DNA of 64,000 nucleotides, taken from positions 248,001-312,000 of the forward strand of contig NZ_BMYR01000004.1 in assembly GCF_014652375.1 (NCBI RefSeq). The letters are read 5' to 3'. Below are positions 1 through 10,573 of the stretch, in pieces; position 1 is the first letter of the stretch; each line of letters starts with the position of its first letter. Source of the stretch: Alishewanella tabrizica. Lineage in GTDB: Bacteria > Pseudomonadota > Gammaproteobacteria > Enterobacterales > Alteromonadaceae. The notes beneath the pieces were generated by a model. That model made no database searches and had not been told where the DNA came from. It saw nothing but the letters and a program-made list of their open reading frames with translations. Position numbers and translations under genes: made by a program.

Positions 1-122
1 GGGCGGCTTTTTTCAAGCACGACACCATTTTTTGCTTGTGTTCAGCCACTGGCAAAGTATCATTACTGCTTTTAGAATCAGAGGGCTTCCCTCGCCCCAT
101 TGCACTCTCGGGAGTTGTTTGC
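1..122 (+). other. Leader region upstream of asnS
   Basis: This is the edge of the window. Bases 1-13 are a G/C-rich half followed by a T run, which looks like the 3' arm and U-tract of a terminator whose 5' arm lies outside; this cannot be proven here. The rest should hold the asnS promoter, but I see no convincing -35/-10 pair. A ribosome binding site GGGAG at 110-114 sits 8 bases before the asnS ATG. An in-frame upstream extension is open from 36 but has no ribosome binding site. Confidence 0.4.
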
Positions 123-1523
123 ATGACGCATGCCGTGATAAAAGATGTATTAGCTGGTCGCTATGCGATTGGCGAGAAAGTCACCGTTAAAGGTTGGATC
201 CGCACCCGCCGTGACTCCAAAGCCGGAATTTCGTTTTTAGCTGTACATGATGGTAGCTGTTTTGATGCTATTCAAGCCGTGGCACCTGCAGAATTAAGTA
301 ATTATGACAGCGAGATTAAGCGGTTAACAACCTCCTGCTCGGTCATTGTGTCAGGTGTTATTGCGCGCTCTGAAGGTCAAGGTCAAGCATTTGAAATTCA
401 AGCCGATCATGTTGCTGTTATTGGCTGGGTTGAAAATCCGGATACCTATCCTATGGCACCAAAACGCCATAGCATGGAATACTTACGTGAACATGCGCAT
501 TTACGTGCTCGCACCAATATTATGGGTGCAGTAACCCGTGTCCGTCATTGTTTAGCGCAAGCTATCCACCGTTTCTTCCATGAGCAAGGCTATTACTGGA
601 TCAGCACCCCCATTATCACCGGCTCAGATACAGAAGGGGCCGGCGAAATGTTCCGGGTTAGCACCCTAGATTTGCATAATCTGCCACGTGATGACAAAGG
701 CGCTATTGATTTTAGCCAAGATTTTTTTGGTAAAGAAACCTATCTTACGGTGTCAGGCCAGCTTAACGGCGAAACATACGCCTGTGCCATGTCAAAAATT
801 TATACCTTTGGCCCGACCTTCCGTGCTGAAAACTCCAACACGAGCCGCCACTTAGCAGAGTTTTGGATGATAGAGCCGGAAGTCGCATTTGCTGAATTAA
901 AAGATGTCGCACAACTGGCAGAAGACTTATTAAAGTACGTGCTAAAAGCGGTATTAACTGAACGTGCCGATGATATGGCCTTTTTTGCCGAGCGCATCGA
1001 TCCTAAAGCCATTGAGCGACTGGAGCAGGTCGTTAATTCCAGCTTTGTTCGGATGGATTACACCGATGCCATTCAAATTCTAAAAACCTGTGGCAAAAAA
1101 TTTGAATACCCTGTGGAATGGGGCGTAGATTTACAATCTGAACATGAACGCTATCTGGCAGAAGAGCATATTGGTGGTCCAATTATTATGCAAAACTACC
1201 CGAAAGACATAAAAGCCTTTTATATGCGTTTAAACGATGATGGTAAAACTGTTGCTGCGATGGATGTACTTGCTCCTGGCATCGGCGAAATTATTGGTGG
1301 TAGCCAGCGTGAAGAGCGTTTAGAGCACTTTGATCGCCGGTTAGAGGAAATGGGGTTAAGCAAAGAAGATTACGGTTGGTACCGTGATTTACGCCGCTAC
1401 GGCACAGTGCCGCATTCTGGCTTTGGTTTAGGCTTTGAACGTTTAGTCTCTTATGTTACTGGTGTCGGTAACGTACGCGATGTTATTGCCTTCCCACGTA
1501 CACCGGGTAATGCCGAATTCTAA
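123..1523 (+). CDS. asnS: Asparagine--tRNA ligase
   Basis: Charges tRNA-Asn with asparagine in the cytosol, using ATP. The 466-residue product starting at ATG 123 has the same length as E. coli AsnS. It shows an N-terminal OB-fold anticodon-binding domain (about residues 1-110) and a class II catalytic core. Motif 2 is seen as [21 protein letters not shown]-like sequence, with FRAE and the R-H-L-A-E-F run, and motif 3 as GFGLGFERL near the C-terminus. GGGAG at 110-114 decides the start; the longer frame from 36 would add 29 residues that the family lacks. The gene is monocistronic, with a strong hairpin terminator 37 bases after the stop. Confidence 0.98.
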   Translation: MTHAVIKDVLAGRYAIGEKVTVKGWIRTRRDSKAGISFLAVHDGSCFDAIQAVAPAELSNYDSEIKRLTTSCSVIVSGVIARSEGQGQAFEIQADHVAVIGWVENPDTYPMAPKRHSMEYLREHAHLRARTNIMGAVTRVRHCLAQAIHRFFHEQGYYWISTPIITGSDTEGAGEMFRVSTLDLHNLPRDDKGAIDFSQDFFGKETYLTVSGQLNGETYACAMSKIYTFGPTFRAENSNTSRHLAEFWMIEPEVAFAELKDVAQLAEDLLKYVLKAVLTERADDMAFFAERIDPKAIERLEQVVNSSFVRMDYTDAIQILKTCGKKFEYPVEWGVDLQSEHERYLAEEHIGGPIIMQNYPKDIKAFYMRLNDDGKTVAAMDVLAPGIGEIIGGSQREERLEHFDRRLEEMGLSKEDYGWYRDLRRYGTVPHSGFGLGFERLVSYVTGVGNVRDVIAFPRTPGNAEF

Positions 1524-1560
1524 ACGCAGTCGTTAACGCGTCGACAAGTTTAGCCTAAAC

Positions 1561-1591
1561 AGCAACCCCGCCATTGGCGGGGTTGCTGTTT
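1561..1591. terminator. Terminator between convergent asnS and ydjA
   Basis: A perfect 12-bp stem (1561-1572 with 1576-1587) closes a 3-base loop and is followed by TTT. It lies between two convergent genes. The plus-strand T tract is short; A residues before the stem may let it serve the minus strand too. Confidence 0.8.
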
Positions 1592-1635
1592 ATAACACTT
1601 AACTAACACTAAATACTTTTCGGTGATTACGCCAT

Positions 1636-2193
1636 TTAGAACTGGCTAAAATAAAGACTCGGATCTAATGCGGCTTTTTGCGAAGGAGTACTGCTGCTGG
1701 TCCCAAGGTATAGAAAACCAACGATTTCGTCATCAGCGGCTAAATTAAATGCCTGTTTAACATAGTCTTGTTGTGCATAGGCTCCGGTTCGCCATACGCC
1801 ACCAAACCCCAAGGCAAAGGCCATCTGCTGCATGGCCATTACCGCACAAGCTGCCGACTGAACTTGCTCTGCAATGGGCACTTTAGGATGCTCGGTTACT
1901 TTAGCAATACACGTAATAACCATAGGCGCGCGCAGCGGTAGCTGCCTAGCGCGTTCATGTAATTCTACCGAGATGCTCGGATCTTCTTCGATAGCTGCTT
2001 CCGCAAAAATATCACCTAAACGGCTTAACGCTTCGCGTCCTTCGGCAATAACAAACCGCCAAGGGCGCAAGGCACCATGATCTGGCACCTGTAAAGCAGC
2101 ACGTTTAATCAGTTCCAACGCTTCACCACCTGGCGCAGGTTCTGTTAAACGCGGCGAAGAATAGCGGGTAGTTAGTAGCGTTAATGCATCCAT
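1636..2193 (-). CDS. ydjA: Nitroreductase family protein YdjA
   Basis: FMN-dependent NAD(P)H oxidoreductase of the compact nitroreductase family; its physiological substrate is unknown. The 185-residue protein (E. coli YdjA has 183) keeps the family start MDALTLL, the PDHGALRPWRF segment that contacts FMN, the AACAVMAMQQMA helix, GFGGVWRTGA, and the IVGFLYLGT strand. In E. coli ydjA also lies beside sppA and ansA. Here the glycogen genes and fadH separate it from sppA. It follows glgA on the same strand after 108 bases, so it may be read from its own promoter or by read-through. Confidence 0.93.
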   Translation of the reverse strand: MDALTLLTTRYSSPRLTEPAPGGEALELIKRAALQVPDHGALRPWRFVIAEGREALSRLGDIFAEAAIEEDPSISVELHERARQLPLRAPMVITCIAKVTEHPKVPIAEQVQSAACAVMAMQQMAFALGFGGVWRTGAYAQQDYVKQAFNLAADDEIVGFLYLGTSSSTPSQKAALDPSLYFSQF

Positions 2194-2301
2194 ATATTCA
2201 ACCTATCAATATCATTTTTGCGCAGGCTATCAAAAAATCACGCGTGACTCACGGCAATTTTTTTTAAGCAGACTCAATTGCATACTTACTCAACAAGCTG
2301 C

Positions 2302-3705
2302 CTAGTTTAACGCCTGTTGATACAAGCGTAGGTACTCGGTTACAGCTTGAGCCCAACTAAAACTTTGTTGCATCCCGCGTTGCTGAACAGCTTGATACGC
2401 TTCACCGTGCCAGTATAACTGCTCAGCCTGTTGTAAGGCGATAAGTAATGCATCAACACTTACCTCGTGAAAACCAATACCTGTTGCCTCTGCAGCTGGC
2501 CAAGGGATCACCGTATCACGTAAGCCTCCCGTTAATCTCACCAGCGGGACCGTGCCATATTTTAAACTGTATAACTGATTTAAGCCGCACGGCTCAAACA
2601 GAGAAGGCATTAAGAAAAAATCGCCAGCGGCTTCCGCTTGGTGCGCTAATGATTCATCAAACCCTTCAAAAAAACGAAACTTTGTTGGGTAATCCTCTTG
2701 CAATTGGTATAGCTGTCGGCAGTAGTGTAATTCACCACTGCCAACCATGAAAACCTGAGCAGGGCTTTGCATCAACCAGTGGCGTAAGGCCGGGATCAAA
2801 TAATCATAGCCTTTTTGTCCAGTGATACGGCTTACCGCAACAAATAATGGCACATCCTGCTCAGGTAAGTTAAAACGATGACGTATATAGGCTTTACACG
2901 CCGCTTTACCCCTCAGATCCTGTTGATGATAATTCTGTACAAGCGCTAAATCAGTTGCAGGATCCCATTGCTGATAATCGCAACCATTTAAAATACCGAC
3001 AAAATCTGCAGCACGGTGTTGGTATAGCATGGCTAAGCCGTTTGCTGCTGGCTCGCTGAGTAATTCATCACGATAGCCCTGGCTTACCGTACTAATTTTA
3101 TCCGCATAACGGATACCTTGCTCCAGCATATTTAAAAAATGATCGTTATGTGGCGCTAAATCCAGTCTAGCAAACCAACTGTGATCACAGGTCAACTGGT
3201 ATGCACCATTATGAACGGTAAACACAAAAGGAACCTTTGCTAAAACCGGATCAGCCGCATAATGTTGTTTTAGATACGCCGCAGATACCGCAGTTTGCCA
3301 ATCATGTCCATGTATCACATCGACATCAGGTAAATAGTGGCGGCACCACTCCAAGGCGGCTTTACAAAAAAAACCAAATCGTAATGGATTGTCGGCGTAG
3401 CCAGCGTAGCCATCATCATAAGGCCGCTCACGATGAAAAAAATCATCGTGTTCTAACACGCGTATATCAAGCCCAGCATAGGTTAATCGACGCACCGCAC
3501 AACCAAAGTCATGCCCGCCGAGGGTAAAGAAAACCGATTGCCATTCACCTGTAGGGCGGCTATATAACGCACTATAACGTGGCAATAACACGGTAACGTG
3601 ATGCCCCGCCGCAACTAAATGGCTGGCAATACCCTTACAGGCATCTGCTAAGCCGCCCGTTTTAACTAAGCCTTCAAACTCACTACATAACAACAAAATC
3701 CGCAC
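2302..3705 (-). CDS. glgA: Glycogen synthase (GT5)
   Basis: Transfers glucose from ADP-glucose to the non-reducing end of glycogen. The 467-residue protein has the N-terminal KTGGLAD motif (about residue 16) that binds ADP-glucose, a Rossmann GT-B N-half, and the C-terminal PSLFEPCGLNQLYSLKYG and LTGGLRDTV motifs with the catalytic Glu. The start codon is GTG at 3705, preceded by AAGGA about 8 bases upstream. It lies 29 bases after glgC, so the two form a glgC-glgA operon. No branching enzyme or phosphorylase is in the window. Confidence 0.97.
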   Translation of the reverse strand: MRILLLCSEFEGLVKTGGLADACKGIASHLVAAGHHVTVLLPRYSALYSRPTGEWQSVFFTLGGHDFGCAVRRLTYAGLDIRVLEHDDFFHRERPYDDGYAGYADNPLRFGFFCKAALEWCRHYLPDVDVIHGHDWQTAVSAAYLKQHYAADPVLAKVPFVFTVHNGAYQLTCDHSWFARLDLAPHNDHFLNMLEQGIRYADKISTVSQGYRDELLSEPAANGLAMLYQHRAADFVGILNGCDYQQWDPATDLALVQNYHQQDLRGKAACKAYIRHRFNLPEQDVPLFVAVSRITGQKGYDYLIPALRHWLMQSPAQVFMVGSGELHYCRQLYQLQEDYPTKFRFFEGFDESLAHQAEAAGDFFLMPSLFEPCGLNQLYSLKYGTVPLVRLTGGLRDTVIPWPAAEATGIGFHEVSVDALLIALQQAEQLYWHGEAYQAVQQRGMQQSFSWAQAVTEYLRLYQQALN

Positions 3706-3734
3706 TGCTGTATCCTTTAAGGCTAATAGTGCCC

Positions 3735-4973
3735 TTACTCGTCATCAAAACCCACTTTTGCCCCTTTAGGGATCACTACAACGCCACCGGCAGAGATATG
3801 GAAGCGTTTACGATCAGCCTCAATGTCTTCACCGATCACAGTACCCGGCGCAATCTTAACGTCTTTATCAATAATGGCTTTACGGATACGGCAACCTCGA
3901 CCAATATCATTATTTCCCATCAAAACACATTTTTCGATATAACTATGGCTGTGTACATGCACGTTATACCCTAAGATAGATTGATAGACGATTGAACCGC
4001 TGACAATACAGCCTGCAGCCACCATAGAGCTAATAGCTTGTCCGGTACGATTTGTTTGATCGTGCACAAATTTAGCGGGTGGCATCGGTGGGTTGTAACT
4101 GCGTAATGGCCAATACCGGTTATATACGTCAAACGGCGGATCAATAGAAATTAAATCCATGTTGGCTTCATAGTACGAATCTATGGTACCCACATCACGC
4201 CAGTAACCGGCACTGCTTTCTGATTCACCACGAATTTTATTCGTTGAAAAATCATAAACATACACCTCTCCCTGCGGGAAAAGTGTTGGGATAATATTAT
4301 GCCCAAAATCGTGTTTTGAATCGGCTTGTTTCGCATCTTCGTTTAACACATCGACTAAGCAATTTGCTTCAAAAATATAATTACCCATCGAGGCTAGCAC
4401 CATATTTGGCTGACCGGGTATCGTTTTTGGATTGCTTTTGGGTTTCTCTTGGAAACCAATCATTTTGCCGGTTTCATCCACTTCGATGATACCAAATTCG
4501 TGGGCTTGCTCAACCGGCACGGGGATCGCTGCAACAGTTAATTTTGCCTGATTGTTACGATGGAAATCTAACATATGGCGCACATCCATTTTATAAATGT
4601 GATCGCCACCGAACACACAAACATGCTCGGGATCTAAGCCTTCAATAAGATGTAAATTTTGGTAAATGGCATCAGCGGTACCCAAATACCAATGTTTACC
4701 AGTTTGCATTTGCGCTGGAATGGGATCAATAAAGCGATTAGTTACGCCACCAACACGCCAAGCGCGACTCAGATGCTTCATTAAAGAATGTGATTTAAAC
4801 TGCGTAATCACAAAAATTTGAAGTAAATCAGAGTTAACGAAATTATTTAGTACAAAATCAATTATGCGATAATTACCACCAAACGGAACAGCCGGTTTCG
4901 CACGAAGCGATGTTAAAGGTGACAATCGTGTTCCTTCGCCGCCTGCCAGAATCATTGTTAACACGCCAGACAT
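3735..4973 (-). CDS. glgC: Glucose-1-phosphate adenylyltransferase
   Basis: Makes ADP-glucose from glucose-1-phosphate and ATP, the committed step of bacterial glycogen synthesis. The 412-residue protein has the nucleotidyltransferase signature LAGGEGTRLSPLT near residue 9, KPAVPFGGNYRIIDF, the substrate-binding GFQEKP-like loop, and a C-terminal left-handed beta-helix with hexapeptide repeats that ends in a GVVVIPKG motif. It is the first gene of the pair with glgA. A strong terminator separates it from fadH upstream, so it should have its own promoter in 4980-5190. Confidence 0.97.
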   Translation of the reverse strand: MSGVLTMILAGGEGTRLSPLTSLRAKPAVPFGGNYRIIDFVLNNFVNSDLLQIFVITQFKSHSLMKHLSRAWRVGGVTNRFIDPIPAQMQTGKHWYLGTADAIYQNLHLIEGLDPEHVCVFGGDHIYKMDVRHMLDFHRNNQAKLTVAAIPVPVEQAHEFGIIEVDETGKMIGFQEKPKSNPKTIPGQPNMVLASMGNYIFEANCLVDVLNEDAKQADSKHDFGHNIIPTLFPQGEVYVYDFSTNKIRGESESSAGYWRDVGTIDSYYEANMDLISIDPPFDVYNRYWPLRSYNPPMPPAKFVHDQTNRTGQAISSMVAAGCIVSGSIVYQSILGYNVHVHSHSYIEKCVLMGNNDIGRGCRIRKAIIDKDVKIAPGTVIGEDIEADRKRFHISAGGVVVIPKGAKVGFDDE

Positions 4974-5043
4974 ACACTCTCCCCAATTATTACGATAGCC
5001 ACTACGGGTAGCTTTTTTTGATTAAAAAATTGAATGTACTTTA

Positions 5044-5071
5044 ATTATGCAAAACAACAATGCAAAACCAA
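5044..5071 (-). promoter_or_regulatory. Possible glgC promoter
   Basis: On the minus strand TTGGTT (5066-5071) and CATAAT (5044-5049) are spaced by 16 bases, about 70 bases upstream of the glgC start. The -10 is good and the -35 poor. The surrounding 4974-5200 is A/T-rich and has no gene. Confidence 0.3.
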
Positions 5072-5197
5072 TACCACAAAATCCCTATACGTTGACTGGA
5101 TTAAAAGGGGTAAAACAGCTTAACACCCGAACATTTTGTGCCGCCTATTAATACCATAGCATCAAATATTGCTTTAAAGTAGTGCGTTGCATGCCAT

Positions 5198-5240
5198 AAA
5201 ATAACGCGGCCGCTCTTTTTAGGAGCGGCCGCGTTATGTA
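5198..5240 (-). terminator. fadH terminator with 15-bp perfect stem
   Basis: Arms 5201-5215 and 5223-5237 are exact inverted repeats around a 7-base loop. On the minus strand the stem is followed by TTTATG. Each arm carries one GCGGCCGC octamer. It lies 28 bases downstream of the fadH stop and isolates fadH from glgC. Confidence 0.85.
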
Positions 5241-5265
5241 AAACACACTAAACAGCAAACAAAGA

Positions 5266-7310
<2,045 letters not shown>

Positions 7311-7320
7311 AAATAGGTTG

Positions 7321-7349
7321 AATGTAGCTGCTTTGCCCTTTTTACGCAA
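7321..7349 (-). promoter_or_regulatory. Possible fadH promoter
   Basis: On the minus strand TTGCGT (7344-7349) and TACATT (7321-7326) are 17 bases apart. Both hexamers are partial matches. The position, some 40 bases upstream of the GTG, fits. Confidence 0.3.
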
Positions 7350-7454
7350 GCAATATACATTTTCTTACAAATTCCGATTAGCCTTTATCGTAAAATTCGT
7401 TAGCATGCATATAAGTAAAATTTTTTGCGCGTAGTTGAATAATAGGATGTTTAT

Positions 7455-9335
7455 ATGACAGAGAAAAAGAAAGGGTTAATTCGGCGCTTGTTTGGGGCCA
7501 TTTGGAGCGTGTATAGAGGGTTTCGTGCTACCGTCCTTAACATCATCTTCATTCTTTTCGTGATCCTTATCGGTAGCGCTGTATTCAGCGGTGGCGACAA
7601 GGTTGAGATTGCAGACACCTCTGCACTCTATCTCAATTTACGCGGCGATTTAGTGGAAGAAAAACGTTTTGTTGATCCCATTTCTGCTGCATTAAACGAA
7701 AGTGTTGGTGGCCAGCAAGAACAACCTGAAGTCCTGGTGTCAGACATCGTTAAAGTGATTAATCATGCGGCAACAGATAACCGCATTCAAGCCATGGTAA
7801 TGGATTTATCTGGTATGGGTGGTGCCTCGCTTGATAAATTGCAAGCGGTGGGTAAAGCGATTGAAACCTTTAAAGCCAGCGGTAAAAAAGTGTTTGCTTA
7901 TGGTGCTTATTTTGCCCAAAACCAATATTTTTTAGCCAGCTATGCCGATCAAATCAGCTTAGAACCGATGGGCGCGGTGTTGCTAGAAGGTTATGGTAGC
8001 TACCCCATGTTCTACAAAAGTGCCTTGGAGAAACTCAAAGTTAGCACCCATGTATTCCGTGTGGGCACCTACAAGTCTGCGGTAGAGCCGTTTACCCGTG
8101 ATGACATGTCGGCAGAAGCCAAAGAGGCGAATGGCGAATGGTTAAATGCCCTGTGGGACGATTACAAACAGCAAGTGGCAGCGCGTCGTAACTTTGCGGT
8201 AGATAACTTTGACGAAACCTTCACGGCACTCTACGAAAAAGTGAAAGCGGCCGACGGTGATTTAAGCCAATACGCGGTAAATAGCAAGTTAGTCGATGCG
8301 ATCCAAACACGTGAAGAGTTCCGTCGTAGCTTAATTGCTGTTGTGGGTAAGAATAATAAACATACTTATAATCATGTCACCTTTGCTGATTATGCTAAGT
8401 CTGTGATCCCGGCCAAACAATTTGATAATCCGATGTCTGAGAAAGTCGCTGTTATTGTGGCACGTGGGATGATTGTTGATGGTACCGCGAAAGCCGGCAC
8501 GATTGGTGGTGACTCTACTGCTGCTTTATTACGCCGTGCGCGTAATGATGACAAAGTGAAAGCCGTTGTACTGCGTATTGACAGTGGTGGTGGTAGCGCT
8601 TTCGCCTCAGAAGTGATTGGCCAAGAAATTACCTTACTGCGTGAAGCTGGTAAACCGGTTATTGCGTCAATGGGCGCTGTCGCGGCCTCAGGTGGCTATT
8701 GGATTGCCGCACCAGCAAATGAAATTTGGGCTGCGCCGAGTACGATTACCGGCTCTATCGGCATATTCGGTTTACTGCATACTTTTGAGAACGTAATGCA
8801 AACTGTTGGCTTAAATGTTGATGGCGTAGGCACAACTGAATTAGCTGGTTTTTCAGCCGGTGTACCGGTATTTAAAGGTTTAACTGAACCCACTAAAGAT
8901 TTAATGCAGCTCCTGATTGAACGCGGTTATACCGAGTTTTTAACAATGGTTGGTAAGCATCGTAATATGGCTCTGGCCGATGTTGATAAGGTAGCGCAAG
9001 GTCGCGTATGGACCGGCAGTAAAGCATTGGAACTTGGTTTAGTTGATAAACTGGGCACTTTTGACGATGCTATTGCACGTGCCGCTGAGTTAGCCGGACT
9101 AAGCCAGTTTGATGTTACTGTTGTGCAACATGAACTGAGCCCAACCGAACAAATGATTGCCGATATTTTTGGCAGTGCAAAAGCGCGCGGTTGGTTACCT
9201 GAAGTGTCTGAGCAACCACAAAACCGTGCGCTGCGTCAGCTCACGCAGCAGGTTAAACAAGATTTTATTATGATGAATCAGTTTAACGATCCTAATGGCG
9301 TATACTCCTACTGCATAGCGTGCCAGATTAACTGA
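7455..9335 (+). CDS. sppA: Signal peptide peptidase SppA, 67K type
   Basis: Inner-membrane serine protease that degrades cleaved signal peptides. The 626-residue protein has an N-terminal membrane anchor (about residues 26-46, after a Lys/Arg-rich stretch) and two tandem S49 domains. The general-base Lys lies in RVGTYKSAVEPF (residue 207) and the nucleophilic Ser in GAVAASGGYW (residue 412); E. coli has K209 and S409. So the dyad is complete, Lys in the first domain and Ser in the second. It is divergent from fadH and 72 bases upstream of ansA, with a terminator between. Confidence 0.97.
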   Translation: MTEKKKGLIRRLFGAIWSVYRGFRATVLNIIFILFVILIGSAVFSGGDKVEIADTSALYLNLRGDLVEEKRFVDPISAALNESVGGQQEQPEVLVSDIVKVINHAATDNRIQAMVMDLSGMGGASLDKLQAVGKAIETFKASGKKVFAYGAYFAQNQYFLASYADQISLEPMGAVLLEGYGSYPMFYKSALEKLKVSTHVFRVGTYKSAVEPFTRDDMSAEAKEANGEWLNALWDDYKQQVAARRNFAVDNFDETFTALYEKVKAADGDLSQYAVNSKLVDAIQTREEFRRSLIAVVGKNNKHTYNHVTFADYAKSVIPAKQFDNPMSEKVAVIVARGMIVDGTAKAGTIGGDSTAALLRRARNDDKVKAVVLRIDSGGGSAFASEVIGQEITLLREAGKPVIASMGAVAASGGYWIAAPANEIWAAPSTITGSIGIFGLLHTFENVMQTVGLNVDGVGTTELAGFSAGVPVFKGLTEPTKDLMQLLIERGYTEFLTMVGKHRNMALADVDKVAQGRVWTGSKALELGLVDKLGTFDDAIARAAELAGLSQFDVTVVQHELSPTEQMIADIFGSAKARGWLPEVSEQPQNRALRQLTQQVKQDFIMMNQFNDPNGVYSYCIACQIN

Positions 9336-9357
9336 CAGTCACGCAAAATCTGATTAC

Positions 9358-9387
9358 AATGCCCGGCTATGACCGGGCATTTTTTTA
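9358..9387 (+). terminator. sppA terminator
   Basis: A 9-bp stem (9358-9366 with 9373-9381) and 6-base loop run into a T tract. It lies between sppA and ansA and leaves only about 20 bases before the ansA ATG, so ansA depends on read-through or on a promoter inside the hairpin region. Confidence 0.85.
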
Positions 9388-9407
9388 CGCAGTAATTTGG
9401 GGATGTT

Positions 9408-10421
9408 ATGCAAAGAAAACGAATCTATGTTGCCTACACCGGCGGTACCATTGGTATGCAGCAATCTACCCGCGGTTTTATTCCCGTACCAGGGTTTTTA
9501 ACCGATACGGTAAAACGCATGCCAGAGTTTTATCGCCCAGAAATGCCGATATTTGATATTCATGAATACCATCCCGTTATTGACTCCTCAGATATGACAC
9601 CGGGACACTGGCTTGGTATCGCGAAAGATATCCAAGCAAACTACTCGGACTATGATGGTTTTGTGGTGCTACATGGTACAGATACTATGGCTTACACCGC
9701 TTCAGCACTGTCATTTATGCTTGAGAATCTAGAAAAACCGGTGATCATTACCGGCTCTCAGATCCCCTTAGCACAATTACGTTCCGATGGTCAGGTTAAC
9801 CTATTAAATGCCCTATATCTGGCAGCAAATTACCCCATTGCTGAAGTTTCGTTGTTTTTTAATAATCAACTGTTCCGAGGCAATCGTGCTACCAAAGCTG
9901 ATGCCGATGGCTTTAATGCCTTTGCCTCACCCAATTTACCGCCACTGCTTGAGGCTGGCATTCATATCAATCTCAATAGTGGCAAACTCCATCAAAGCAC
10001 TCAGCCGCTTCCTCTCATCGTTGCTGAGATAACGCCGCAACCCATTAGCGTTGTCACGCTGTATCCCGGCATTACCACCGATGTCATCAGCAATATGTTA
10101 GCAGATCCGGTAAGAGCATTAATTATTAAATCCTTTGGCGTTGGCAATGCACCACAGCGTCCAGAGCTGTTATCTGTCTTGCAAGCCGCGTCAGCACGAG
10201 GTCAAATCGTCGTTAATTGTACGCAGTGCTTTAAAGGGAAAGTAAATATGGAGGGGTATGCAACAGGCAATGCATTGCGCGCAAGTGGAGTGATTAGTGG
10301 TTATGATATGACACTTGAAGCCACGTTAACGAAACTTCACTATTTATTAAGTCAGCCATTAAATGCAGAACAGATCCGCCAACAAATGCAGCAGGATTTA
10401 CGAGGCGAATTAACACGATAG
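9408..10421 (+). CDS. ansA: Type I cytoplasmic L-asparaginase
   Basis: Hydrolyses asparagine to aspartate and ammonia in the cytosol. The 337-residue protein (E. coli AnsA has 338) shows the catalytic Thr motifs YTGGTIGM (residue 10 onwards) and HGTDTMAYTASALSF, and the SDGQVNLLNAL segment after QIPLAQLR. It has no signal peptide, as expected of the low-affinity type I enzyme. A ribosome binding site GGGGA precedes the ATG. Order sppA-ansA is the same as in E. coli. Confidence 0.97.
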   Translation: MQRKRIYVAYTGGTIGMQQSTRGFIPVPGFLTDTVKRMPEFYRPEMPIFDIHEYHPVIDSSDMTPGHWLGIAKDIQANYSDYDGFVVLHGTDTMAYTASALSFMLENLEKPVIITGSQIPLAQLRSDGQVNLLNALYLAANYPIAEVSLFFNNQLFRGNRATKADADGFNAFASPNLPPLLEAGIHINLNSGKLHQSTQPLPLIVAEITPQPISVVTLYPGITTDVISNMLADPVRALIIKSFGVGNAPQRPELLSVLQAASARGQIVVNCTQCFKGKVNMEGYATGNALRASGVISGYDMTLEATLTKLHYLLSQPLNAEQIRQQMQQDLRGELTR

Positions 10422-10466
10422 TCCCCTATTGTGTTGATCCCTTCTACGCTAAAAAAGCCCAGCAAG

Positions 10467-10499
10467 AAAAAGGCCTTTCATTATGAAAGGCCTTTTTAA
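10467..10499. terminator. Bidirectional terminator between ansA and the DUF349 gene
   Basis: A 12-bp stem (10467-10478 with 10486-10497) has A residues on one side and a T run on the other, so it can stop transcription from both convergent genes. Confidence 0.85.
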
Positions 10500-10573
10500 T
10501 TACGTAAAGATATTACAGAAAACGCATGTACTAACGACCAAACAGCGTTTAAGCGGCTAAAAAACCTCGCTTA

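Noticed and set aside
36-122. N-terminal extension of asnS
   Set aside because: It has no ribosome binding site and would lengthen the protein by 29 residues that the family lacks.
5201-5237. Long perfect palindrome with GCGGCCGC in each arm
   Set aside because: It looked like a repeat or site for a mobile element, but there is one copy and its position behind fadH fits a terminator.
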